Assembly: GCA_964614375.1 (NCBI GenBank) | Contig: CAZTLI010000002.1 | Coordinates: 1-36,176, forward strand | Direction of reading: 5' to 3' | Origin: CAZTLI01 sp964614375 | GTDB taxonomy: Bacteria > Chloroflexota > Anaerolineae > Aggregatilineales > Phototrophicaceae | Length of the DNA stretch: 36,176 nucleotides | Shown: positions 1 to 7,263 of the stretch, piece after piece | How positions within the stretch are numbered: the first letter of the stretch is position 1 | How the letters are laid out: every line of letters begins with the position of its first letter | The notes under the pieces: model-generated | Told to the model about the DNA's origin: nothing | The model's database searches: none | What the model saw: only the letters and a program-made list of their open reading frames with translations | Position numbers and translations under genes: made by a program

Positions 1-524
1 TTGTAGCAGGTTTCCATATCGCTGAGGATGGCGTTATAGAGGATGTTCGTCACCAGTGTCAGGATGCGATTAGCGACCATATTCCAGAAGTTCATCGCCT
101 TGCGCGGCCCGCCCAGGAAGCGTGAGCCATAAACGACCTGTGCGATTCCCTCTTGAATCGGTTTAATGAGCACCGGATATTCACGCGGGTCATATTCAAG
201 ATCGGCATCTTGAATCAGAAAAATATCCGAGCTGGCATGTTGAAAGCCCGTCACCAACGCCGCGCCTTTGCCGAGATTGCGCTCGTGATAGACCACTTTC
301 ACGCCGGCGCCATTATCGGCTTCAATTTGTTGCAATAAATCGCGCGTGCCATCGGTTGAGCCATCATCGACAATCACGATTTCACTCACACAACTCATGG
401 CCTGCACCCGCGCGATAACCTCTTCCAGCGTCGTGCTTTCGTTATAACATGGAATGATAACGCTCAAGGTTAATTGGCGGTCGAAGCCATAATGCGGTTG
501 TGTACGGGTTTTCACTTTCTGCAT
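1..524 (-). CDS. Family 2 glycosyltransferase, DPMS-like (3' end cut by window edge)
   Basis: The 174 visible residues form a GT-A fold glycosyltransferase of family 2. It probably moves a sugar from a nucleotide donor to a polyprenyl phosphate at the inner face of the membrane. Visible motifs are SVIIPCYNE at residues 21-29, DDGS at 53-56, NLGKGAA at 83-89, and the metal-binding DAD at 106-108. Next come VYGSRF at 131-136 and DMETCY at the cut end, a combination typical of the dolichol-phosphate-mannose-synthase-like branch. The start is the ATG at 522-524, about 20 residues before the first strand, and a consensus promoter lies about 100 bp upstream. The gene is divergent from the secreted SH3b protein. 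The C-terminus lies outside the window, so any membrane tail cannot be judged. The exact sugar and acceptor are unknown. Confidence 0.88.
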   Translation of the reverse strand, partial: MQKVKTRTQPHYGFDRQLTLSVIIPCYNESTTLEEVIARVQAMSCVSEIVIVDDGSTDGTRDLLQQIEADNGAGVKVVYHERNLGKGAALVTGFQHASSDIFLIQDADLEYDPREYPVLIKPIQEGIAQVVYGSRFLGGPRKAMNFWNMVANRILTLVTNILYNAILSDMETCY

Positions 525-627
525 ACGCCATCCGTTCTTTAAATGTACAGATAACCACAGACCTGCTCAAAGCCGCACGATTGTAGCATAATGCGGGGTG
601 GATACCAGTCTTTTACGTTACCCGGAC

Positions 628-656
628 AGCATAGAAAGCTGGGGCGGGGGTGTCAA
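628..656 (-). promoter_or_regulatory. Sigma-70-type promoter of the GT2 gene
   Basis: Read on the minus strand, a perfect -35 TTGACA (651-656) is followed by a 17-nt spacer and a -10 TATGCT (628-633). It points toward the glycosyltransferase that starts at 524 and would give a 5' leader of about 100 nt. A second -10-like TACAAT lies at 580-585 without a matching -35. Confidence 0.55.
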
Positions 657-807
657 CCTGCGAATAACCTACGATGCGACCATTTTCTTATGCACAAAAA
701 AGCGCCGACGCTATACTATAAAATAGAGGCTCAAGCGAGATAATTGCGGCTTTGCCGTTCCCGACTTATAGTATGTGCATACTTGAGCGGTGCAAAAGGG
801 ATTTATG

Positions 808-1845
808 ATGAACCCGAAAAGATTACTGAAATTATGGTCGCCCTTGCTGGTTGTGTTGATTCTGGGTCTGCTGATAAGCGTGGGTCTGGCGCAGGAATTT
901 GGCAGCAATTGGACGGCTGAATATTATACCAACGCCAGTTTTACCGGTGACCCGGGATTTGTGCTGATCGAACCCGATATTAACGAAAATTGGGGTGCGG
1001 GCGGGCCTGCACTGCCCGGATTCCCGGTGGATAACTTCTCGATACGCTATTCGGGTTTCCAAACATTTCAGGCGGGGGTCTATCAATTCTCGGTCGGGCG
1101 GGACGATAGTGCGCGTCTGCTGATTGATAATGTGCTGGTGTTGGATGCGTCGGGTACGGGGCCATTCACCACCTTAACCGCGCAGGTGACCTTGACGGGT
1201 GGGATGCACCTCGTAGTCGTCGAGTATGTTGAACTCACAGGGCAAGCGGCGATCCAGGTGCAGTGGTCATTGGTCGGCGCGGCAGGCCCGACACCGACGA
1301 TGGGGCCATCACCCACGCCGCTGCCAACGAGTTTGCCGCCGATTCCACCCGGTTCTATTACCGCGACAGTCATCCGCGCGTCTGTGCTGAACATCCGTGA
1401 TGCGCCGTCATTGGGCGGTTTCCGCATTGGTCGCATTCTGCGCGGACAGACCTATGCTGTTGTGGGACGTAATCATGATGCGACGTGGTTCTTGCTGCAA
1501 CTGGGTGGTTATCAAGGTTGGGCATATGGCTACTATCTCTTTATCAACGGCAATGAATTCACGCCACCGATATTAAGCGCCAATACTACCTTGCTACCGG
1601 CGGGTTTGACCGATACGGGGGTACTCGCGCAGGCACGGTCTACGATGCGATTGCGCGCCGCGCCAACGGTCAACGCGATGCAGACCGGGCGTGTGACGTG
1701 GGGTGGTTTCGTCCCCGTATTAGGCCGGACTGCCGATGGTGTGTGGTGGCAGGTCTTGTGGAAAGGCACTGTGGGCTGGGTATGGTCGCCCTTCTTCCGC
1801 ATCATCGAAGGCGATTATTCCGCGATTCCAATTGTCAACCCATAA
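808..1845 (+). CDS. Secreted protein with PA14-like domain and two bacterial SH3 domains
   Basis: A signal peptide (NPKRLLKLW, then a long hydrophobic stretch ending at GLA) is followed by about 120 residues resembling a PA14 domain: NWTAEYYTN near the start, FSIRYSGFQTFQAGVYQF in the middle and VVVEYVE near the end. PA14 modules commonly bind carbohydrate. A Pro/Thr-rich linker (TPTMGPSPTPLPTSLPPIPP) leads to two SH3b repeats, each with a VLNIRDAPS or MRLRAAPT start and a GWAYGYYL or GWVWSPFF end. SH3b domains often bind cell-wall peptides. I infer an exported envelope-binding protein without a catalytic domain. The ATG at 808 is chosen because AAGGGA sits 6 nt upstream; ATG 805 or GTG 790 are alternatives. 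A strong terminator follows. Confidence 0.82.
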   Translation: MNPKRLLKLWSPLLVVLILGLLISVGLAQEFGSNWTAEYYTNASFTGDPGFVLIEPDINENWGAGGPALPGFPVDNFSIRYSGFQTFQAGVYQFSVGRDDSARLLIDNVLVLDASGTGPFTTLTAQVTLTGGMHLVVVEYVELTGQAAIQVQWSLVGAAGPTPTMGPSPTPLPTSLPPIPPGSITATVIRASVLNIRDAPSLGGFRIGRILRGQTYAVVGRNHDATWFLLQLGGYQGWAYGYYLFINGNEFTPPILSANTTLLPAGLTDTGVLAQARSTMRLRAAPTVNAMQTGRVTWGGFVPVLGRTADGVWWQVLWKGTVGWVWSPFFRIIEGDYSAIPIVNP

Positions 1846-1870
1846 CCAGCATCAAAACGTGTGAAGCTGC

Positions 1871-1900
1871 AAGCGGTGTCCGATTGGATGCCGCTTTTTT
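1871..1900 (+). terminator. Rho-independent terminator of the SH3b gene
   Basis: AAGCGGTGTCC pairs with GGATGCCGCTT (two G-T wobbles) around a GATT loop, and the stem runs into TTTTTT. It lies 25 bp after the stop codon at 1845. Confidence 0.85.
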
Positions 1901-1984
1901 GTTGATTGCAAAGCTCACGCTGTCTATTACAAAAAAATCAGGTACATTACTGGAATGAAGAAGCGCCAAAGCGTCGGCTATTTC

Positions 1985-2013
1985 TTGACAAGTGTCACAC
2001 ATAAATCTATTAT
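1985..2013 (+). promoter_or_regulatory. Promoter of the LacI-family gene
   Basis: A perfect TTGACA (1985-1990), a 17-nt spacer and TATTAT (2008-2013) form a near-consensus sigma-70 promoter. The predicted start site, around 2019-2021, falls at the left edge of the operator palindrome, which fits autorepression. Confidence 0.75.
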
Positions 2014-2020
2014 TGATGGA

Positions 2021-2036
2021 CTGGGAACGCTCCCAG
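2021..2036 (+). promoter_or_regulatory. LacI-type operator O1 (autoregulatory)
   Basis: CTGGGAACGCTCCCAG is a palindrome with one mismatched pair and a central CG, the form expected for LacI/GalR-family regulators, whose hinge-helix leucine inserts at the central CpG. It sits at the predicted transcription start of the regulator gene. A nearly identical site follows the gene at 3118-3133. Confidence 0.72.
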
Positions 2037-2053
2037 ATGATGGATAATATCTT

Positions 2054-3088
2054 ATGGACAACAATAAACCCCTCAACCTCGTTGATATTGCGCGTCAGGC
2101 GGGTGTCTCGCGTTCAACCGTGTCGCGGGTTATTAATGGCGAACAGTATGTCAGCGAACGCACCCGCGAAAAGGTGATGGCGGTGGTGAACAAAGTGGGC
2201 TACACGCCCAACCCCATTGCCCGAATGCTGGTCAAACAATCGACGCGCGTCATTGGCATCGTCATTCCCCACACGCTTGAAGTGATGTTCCAGGACCCCT
2301 ATTATTTCCCGATTTTGTTGCAAGGGGTATCCGAAGTGGTGATGGAGCGCGATTATGCCACGTTGTTGTGGTGGGGCGCACAGGACGATGAGACGCGCTT
2401 CTATGACCGCGTACTGAAAAATCGCTTGATGGATGGATTGGTAATTGCGTCGGCGTCGGTGAGTGACCCGCTCATGCCGCGCTTGGTCGAAGCGGGGACG
2501 CCCTTCGCGGTGGTCGAACGTCCCGCCGAATTTCAAGATCGCATCAATTATGTGAGTGTCGATAATATCCATGCCGCGCAAACGGCTGTAGAGCATCTCA
2601 TTCAACTCGGTTATCGGCGTATTGCCACAATTACCGGCACGTTGAACAATCCTGATGGTCAAGATCGGTTGCTGGGCTATAAACAGGCCTTAGCCCAGGC
2701 GGGAATGGCGGTTGATGAGACGCTAATTGTCGCGGGGGCATTCAGCCGGCGTTCCGGTTATGCCGGGATGCAGATTTTGCTGCAACAAGATGTGGACGCG
2801 GTTTTTGCCGCCAGCGATACGACGGCGCGTGGCGCGATGGATGCTATTCATGAAGCGGGACTGCGTGTGCCCGATGATGTGGCGATTGTTGGTTTTGACG
2901 ATTTGCCCGGCGCGGTTGAAGGGTCGCCGAAGTTGACGACCGTGCGCCAACCCGTCCGGGAAAAAGGGGTATGGGCGACCAACATACTCATCGACCAGAT
3001 TGAAGATAAATTGGCTAAACCGCGCCAGATTATTTTGCCGACTGAACTTATCGTCCGTGAGTCATGTGGCGCGAAGCGGCGGGCATAA
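2054..3088 (+). CDS. LacI-family transcriptional regulator
   Basis: At 344 residues the length is typical of the family. Residues 8-27 form the LacI helix-turn-helix (LVDIARQAGVSRSTVSRVIN), followed by the third helix and a hinge helix around NPIARMLVK (53-61). The hinge contains L59, equivalent to the leucine that inserts at the operator centre. From about residue 63 (TRVIGIVIPH) the protein is a periplasmic-binding-protein-like effector domain ending in the usual DDLPGAVEGSPKLTTVRQP and LPTELIVRESC. It likely represses its own promoter and the downstream GH116 gene, because matching operators flank it. The effector is inferred to be a glucoside or a related sugar, from the neighbouring glycosidase. 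The ATG follows the operator by 17 bp. No sugar transporter is in the window. Confidence 0.93.
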   Translation: MDNNKPLNLVDIARQAGVSRSTVSRVINGEQYVSERTREKVMAVVNKVGYTPNPIARMLVKQSTRVIGIVIPHTLEVMFQDPYYFPILLQGVSEVVMERDYATLLWWGAQDDETRFYDRVLKNRLMDGLVIASASVSDPLMPRLVEAGTPFAVVERPAEFQDRINYVSVDNIHAAQTAVEHLIQLGYRRIATITGTLNNPDGQDRLLGYKQALAQAGMAVDETLIVAGAFSRRSGYAGMQILLQQDVDAVFAASDTTARGAMDAIHEAGLRVPDDVAIVGFDDLPGAVEGSPKLTTVRQPVREKGVWATNILIDQIEDKLAKPRQIILPTELIVRESCGAKRRA

Positions 3089-3117
3089 ATCGCCTGACCG
3101 TGCTTTTGGCGGTTAAT

Positions 3118-3133
3118 CTGGGAACGTTCCCGG
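3118..3133 (+). promoter_or_regulatory. LacI-type operator O2 upstream of the GH116 gene
   Basis: CTGGGAACGTTCCCGG contains the perfect 12-bp palindrome GGGAACGTTCCC and shares the half-site CTGGGAACG with the operator at 2021-2036. It lies 29 bp after the regulator's stop codon and about 520 bp before the GH116 start. No clear -35/-10 pair could be assigned next to it. Confidence 0.68.
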
Positions 3134-3330
3134 AATGTGCGCCCTATTTATCGCTTGACCAGTCTACTCGCCGCGTTAACTTGAATGGCACAAGAGTTAA
3201 CCGGACACGATTGTCGGGATGCTAATGGACGAAACAAAAAGAATGCTTATGATGGACAAGGGCGCGATGAGCACTGTTTTAGCCACTTGTGCCACGGGCT
3301 GAAGCAAGTTAACAATTTAATCGGGTCATC

Positions 3331-3354
3331 GGACACGGCGTGCCGTGTCCCTAC
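3331..3354 (+). repeat. Palindromic repeat unit, GGACACGGC type (copy 1)
   Basis: GGACACGGC and GCCGTGTCC are 9-bp arms around a GT centre, followed by CTAC. It forms a head-to-head pair with the unit at 3381-3405. Similar dispersed palindromes built around GTAGGGACAC are common intergenic repeats in filamentous bacteria such as cyanobacteria and Chloroflexi; that family link is from memory. Confidence 0.65.
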
Positions 3355-3380
3355 AAACCCGTTAACAACCGTCATTATTC

Positions 3381-3405
3381 GTAGGGACACAGCAATGCTG
3401 TGTCC
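3381..3405 (-). repeat. Palindromic repeat unit, GGACACAGCA type (copy 2, inverted)
   Basis: GTAG is followed by the 10-bp arms GGACACAGCA and TGCTGTGTCC with one unpaired A between. The CTAC of copy 1 and the GTAG here face each other across 26 bp, so the pair forms a larger inverted repeat as well as two separate hairpins. Confidence 0.65.
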
Positions 3406-3652
3406 GCGTCCGCAAAAAAACGGCGTTATCTGATTATTTTCACAACTAACATAAGCCCGCTGTCTGCACAATAATCATTCAGAGTCTAATTGGTTTATCC
3501 ATTAGTGGGTTTGTTCGGTGGTTTCGCATGGTGCTTTCCTCCTGATGATGAAAAAATTGCTCCACTGGCGTTCAATGCGTGCTCAGACCCGAATCCCTGC
3601 GAGCGCATCCCGATTTTTGATACTTATGAACTGATACTGAGTGAGAACCCTT

Positions 3653-5974
3653 ATGACATTGACAATACCCCACAGAACACAATCCCTGAATATTCCATCT
3701 GCCGCATGGTCACGTCCGATTGGATTGCCGCACGACCATCCCGGTCATCCGGCTGTTGATTATCCGATGATGGACGATGGCCCCTATAACGGTGCGCCGC
3801 TGGGTGGTATGGGCGCGGGCAGCATCGGGCGTACCTATCGCGGGGATTTTGCCCGCTGGCATTTGAACATCGGCTGGCATCACTATGAACCCTTGCCCGC
3901 CAATATGTTCAGCGTGTATATGCAGGCCGACGATGCAACGGTCGCGCAAGCCCTATGGACAGATTCGCCGCAAAACGATCAACTCAGTGCATGGCAGTGG
4001 GACTATCCCATCGGGGCGGGTACATATCATGCGCTGTACCCGCGTTCGTGGTTTGCGTATGAATGGGCGCGTTTCCCGGTGCAGCTAACTGTTGAACAAT
4101 TTTCGCCCATCATCCCCCATAACTACCGCGAAAGCTGTTACCCGGTCGCTAGCTTCAATTGGAAAGCGCACAATCCTACAGCGGCGCCTGTAACAGTCGG
4201 CGTGATGTTCACATGGCAAAATATGCTCGGACGTTATTTTGGACAGTTGGATACGGGTGAACAGCGTCATCGCGTGGTCGAAGCACGGACAGATGAGGGA
4301 GTCATTCGGGGTGTGGAGCTGCGCCGTGACGCGACACAAGGCACAATAGCACTCGTCGCGCTGGAAAGTCCCGGTGTAAATGTGAGCTATCGTACCTATT
4401 TTGATGCCCGGGGCGATGGCGCGGACATCTGGGACGATTTCGCGGCGGATGGCGCGCTGGACAACATCACTGATGCACCCCCGACAGGCGAAACACCGGG
4501 GGCAGGTATCGCCGTGACATTCACGCTGCAACCGGGCGAAACCTTAGCAGTGCCGTTTGCGCTGGCGTGGGATGTGCCGACGATGACTTTTGGCGAAGGC
4601 ACGAGCTGGTACAAACGCTATACGGCATTTTATGGTCGGGAAGGGACAAACGCCTTTACAATTGCATGTGATGGCATCACCCATCGCGACGATTGGCGGC
4701 GGCAGATTATCGACTGGCAGCAGCCGATTCTGGATGACCCGGCGCGCCCCGATTGGTACAAAACGGCGTTATTCAATGAACTCTATTTTCTGGCGGATGG
4801 GGCGACGGCGTGGGAACATGGTCGGGTCGGCGAACCTGTCCCCGATGAATCCTATCTGGGGCGCTTCCTCTATATTGAATGTTTCGACTATGACCATTAT
4901 GCCACGTTCGATGTCGATTTTTATGCCTCGTTTGCGCTGCTGGAACTCTTCCCCGAAATCGAACGCCGCTTGATGCGTGATTATGCCGCGTCTATCCTGC
5001 AAGAAGACCTGCGCGACCATCACATCTTCGCCACAAACGCCGTTGCCGCCCGTATGTTGAAAGGCGCTGTGCCACACGATCTCGGCGGGCCAAGAGAAGA
5101 CCCCTGGCTGCAACCCAACAATTATCGTTTTCAAGACGTGAATATCTGGAAAGACCTGAACGCCAAATTTGTCCTGCGCCTGTATCGTGACGCGGTGTTA
5201 TTCGACGATGCGCGTTTCGTTTCGGACAATTGGGACATCATTCAGGAAGCGATTGCCTATCTGCAAGCGATGGACAAGGATGGCGATGGCATCCCCGAAA
5301 ACGAAGGTATCCCCGACCAGACCTATGATACATGGCCTGTGACGGGCGTCAGTGCCTATAGTGGTGGCTTATGGTTGGCGACCTTAGCCGCGGGACGTGA
5401 AATGGCGGGCATGGTCGGCGCTGAAGCTGCTGCCGAACGTTATGCCGCGCAATTGGAGCAGGCAACGGCGGTCTATGAAAATGTGTTGTGGAATGGCACA
5501 TATTATAACTATGACCAGAGCGACAGCCCGCATCATAATAGTGTGATGAGCGACCAACTCGCCGGGCAGTGGTATATGGACTTTGCGGGAATTGACCTGC
5601 TGCCGCGGGAACGGGTGCAAGCGGCACTGGAAACGATTTTCCGGCTGAATGTGCGCGGTTATGGCGATGGCGATATGGGCGCTGTCAATGGGATGCGACC
5701 TGATGGCAGGGTTGACCAGAGCGACATTCAAAGTCAGGAAATGTGGACGGGAACGACTTATGGATTGGCGTCGTTCATGCTGCTGCGCGGGTTGGATGAC
5801 ATGGCCTGGGCAACGGCACATGGCGTCTATCGCGTGACTTATGTCACCAGTGGGTTATGGTTTCGGACGCCCGAAGGCTTTGATGTGAAGGGCAATTATC
5901 GCGCCAGCCTGTATCAACGCCCGCTGGCGATATGGGCGATGGAGACCGCTTTACGTAGGCGGGCACAGCGATAA
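3653..5974 (+). CDS. GH116-family beta-glycosidase (GBA2-like, DUF608)
   Basis: This 774-residue protein has the two-part structure of glycoside hydrolase family 116: an N-terminal beta-domain (PLGGMGAGSIGRTYRGDFARW near residue 50) and a C-terminal (alpha/alpha)6 barrel. Known family members are retaining beta-glucosidases, including human GBA2. The nucleophile motif FNELYFLADG contains E376, and the acid/base motif DQTYDTWPVTGVSAYSGGLW contains D559. Both catalytic positions are intact, so activity on beta-linked glucosides or xylosides is likely. No signal peptide is visible, which suggests action inside the cell. The start is uncertain: ATG 3653 is preferred over GTG 3641, with only a weak ribosome site. 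The LacI-type operator at 3118-3133 makes it the probable target of the upstream repressor. The exact substrate cannot be read from the sequence. Confidence 0.9.
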   Translation: MTLTIPHRTQSLNIPSAAWSRPIGLPHDHPGHPAVDYPMMDDGPYNGAPLGGMGAGSIGRTYRGDFARWHLNIGWHHYEPLPANMFSVYMQADDATVAQALWTDSPQNDQLSAWQWDYPIGAGTYHALYPRSWFAYEWARFPVQLTVEQFSPIIPHNYRESCYPVASFNWKAHNPTAAPVTVGVMFTWQNMLGRYFGQLDTGEQRHRVVEARTDEGVIRGVELRRDATQGTIALVALESPGVNVSYRTYFDARGDGADIWDDFAADGALDNITDAPPTGETPGAGIAVTFTLQPGETLAVPFALAWDVPTMTFGEGTSWYKRYTAFYGREGTNAFTIACDGITHRDDWRRQIIDWQQPILDDPARPDWYKTALFNELYFLADGATAWEHGRVGEPVPDESYLGRFLYIECFDYDHYATFDVDFYASFALLELFPEIERRLMRDYAASILQEDLRDHHIFATNAVAARMLKGAVPHDLGGPREDPWLQPNNYRFQDVNIWKDLNAKFVLRLYRDAVLFDDARFVSDNWDIIQEAIAYLQAMDKDGDGIPENEGIPDQTYDTWPVTGVSAYSGGLWLATLAAGREMAGMVGAEAAAERYAAQLEQATAVYENVLWNGTYYNYDQSDSPHHNSVMSDQLAGQWYMDFAGIDLLPRERVQAALETIFRLNVRGYGDGDMGAVNGMRPDGRVDQSDIQSQEMWTGTTYGLASFMLLRGLDDMAWATAHGVYRVTYVTSGLWFRTPEGFDVKGNYRASLYQRPLAIWAMETALRRRAQR

Positions 5975-5994
5975 GTCATTTTTGCCGTAAGAAG

Positions 5995-6369
5995 TCAATC
6001 CTCTAGCGCATCTTGAACAAAGGCGCGCAAGGCCTGTGGGCTGATGGGTTTCGTCATAAAAAAGTCAGCCCCCACCCGGTTGGTGAGGGTATAATTGCCG
6101 GGCATGGCTGAAATAATCGCAACGAGTGTGCCGTTATCCTTTAAGATGTTTTGATGGCGCGCTAGCAATCGTTCTACCGTTTGTCCATGAATTTGCACAT
6201 CGGAGATAAACAGGTGATAGTGTTCCTTTTCGAGGAATGCACTGGCACTATCTAATGTTGCTGCGGTGTCGATGTGTTTGACCAGAGGCTCCAATGACAG
6301 TTGATACAATTCCAGTAAGCCAACATCATCTTCCAGGATAAGAACCCGTGCGTCTATAGGTTTTGCCAT
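5995..6369 (-). CDS. Single-domain response regulator (receiver only)
   Basis: The 124 residues form one CheY-like receiver domain. The acidic pair D14/D15, the phosphoacceptor D57 (FISDVQI), S87 (IISAM) and K107 (MTKP) are all present, so it should accept a phosphoryl group from a histidine kinase. There is no output domain, so it would act by protein contact or as a phosphate relay. No histidine kinase is encoded nearby. The gene is convergent with the GH116 gene (20 bp apart) and divergent from the MOSC gene. Function beyond phosphotransfer is unknown. Confidence 0.9.
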   Translation of the reverse strand: MAKPIDARVLILEDDVGLLELYQLSLEPLVKHIDTAATLDSASAFLEKEHYHLFISDVQIHGQTVERLLARHQNILKDNGTLVAIISAMPGNYTLTNRVGADFFMTKPISPQALRAFVQDALED

Positions 6370-6497
6370 CTATTGCACCACGATATTATGCTAATCCGGG
6401 CTATGATACCATTAATCAACATTAAACTTAAACACATTACCATTAGTGCGATAATCGCCTATCGTTGCAAATGTCACACGTTGACAGGACAATCCTC

Positions 6498-7172
6498 ATG
6501 ATATATGCACAACTGCTGTCACTACAGGTCGGACAACCACAAACACGCGGGCAGCAAAATGCCGATGACCCCCTCGATGAAGCCTGGACATCCGCCATAT
6601 TTAAGCACCCGGTTTATAGCCCGGTGATGCTGCGGACGCTCAACCTGGATGGGGATAGACAGGCCGACACCAAAAATCATGGCGGCCCCCATCGCGCGGT
6701 CATGGCCTATGCCGCTGCCCATTATCCCGTCTGGCAGCGAGAACTCGCGCTCGATGAGCAACCATCCTCTGGTAAATTTGGCGAAAACTTCACCATAGAC
6801 GGCCTGACCGAAGCGACCGTGTGTATCGGTGATGTGTATGCCATTGGTAAAGCGCTGGTACAGGTTTCACAGCCGCGCGTACCCTGCTGGAAAATAGACC
6901 GCCGCTGGCATCAACAAGGCATTCTGCAACGAGTCCGCGAAACCGGACGTTCGGGGTGGTATTTCCGCGTCCTGCAAGAGGGGATGGTGGAGGCAGGCGT
7001 GCAGGTTGAGCGGATTCAACACCCCTATCCTGATTGGAACATCAAATATATCACACAATTATTATACGACAAAAAACGCGATTTAGAGGTTAAAGCGCGC
7101 CTGGTCGATTGTGAAGAATTGTCACCCGGTTGGCGCGAGTCCTTCGCCCATTATGTCGCGACGTTTGGATGA
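6498..7172 (+). CDS. MOSC-domain protein, YiiM-like
   Basis: The protein resembles the YiiM group of MOSC (molybdenum cofactor sulfurase C-terminal) proteins. It has LDGDRQADTKNHGGPHRAVMAY early, the GENFTIDGL motif in the middle, and the conserved cysteine in QPRVPCWKI. A C-terminal helical segment ends with PGWRESFAHYVATFG. YiiM of E. coli takes part in molybdenum-cofactor-dependent reduction of N-hydroxylated compounds; the same role here is inferred from the family. The ATG at 6498 is chosen because AGGA lies 8 nt upstream and the reading starts like other members. In-frame TTG 6465 and ATG 6471 lie further upstream. A molybdopterin oxidoreductase is encoded about 4 kb away, but no link is shown. 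Confidence 0.87.
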   Translation: MIYAQLLSLQVGQPQTRGQQNADDPLDEAWTSAIFKHPVYSPVMLRTLNLDGDRQADTKNHGGPHRAVMAYAAAHYPVWQRELALDEQPSSGKFGENFTIDGLTEATVCIGDVYAIGKALVQVSQPRVPCWKIDRRWHQQGILQRVRETGRSGWYFRVLQEGMVEAGVQVERIQHPYPDWNIKYITQLLYDKKRDLEVKARLVDCEELSPGWRESFAHYVATFG

Positions 7173-7186
7173 ACGCCCGCATCTCC

Positions 7187-7263
7187 TGTTTACTGCGCCC
7201 GCTGTTTACTGCGCCCGCTGTTTACTGCGCCCGCCGTTTACTGCGCCCGCTGTTTACTGCGCC
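7187..7263. repeat. Tandem repeat, 16-bp unit, about 4.8 copies
   Basis: The unit TGTTTACTGCGCCCGC repeats without spacers from 7187; the fourth copy starts CGTT and the fifth stops after 13 bases. The last copy contains the TAA stop of the kinase gene on the opposite strand. The array probably arose by slippage that duplicated the kinase's 3' end into the gap between the two convergent genes. Confidence 0.95.

Larger units (their letters stand above)
3134..3652. other. Long intergenic region between LacI operator and GH116 gene
   Basis: This 519-bp stretch holds two palindromic repeat units (3331-3354 and 3381-3405) and several GTTAAC hexamers (3175, 3197, 3308 and 3361 region). I see no convincing gene. 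Short open frames at 3185-3433 and 3490-3759 lack recognisable protein features, and the second runs into the GH116 coding region in another frame. The region may be a long leader or may have been enlarged by repeat insertion. Confidence 0.5.

Noticed and set aside
3490..3759. 89-residue open frame before the GH116 gene
   Set aside because: No recognisable domain, no ribosome site, and it overlaps the GH116 start in another frame.
7187..7263. CRISPR array
   Set aside because: The units follow each other without spacers and no cas genes are present.
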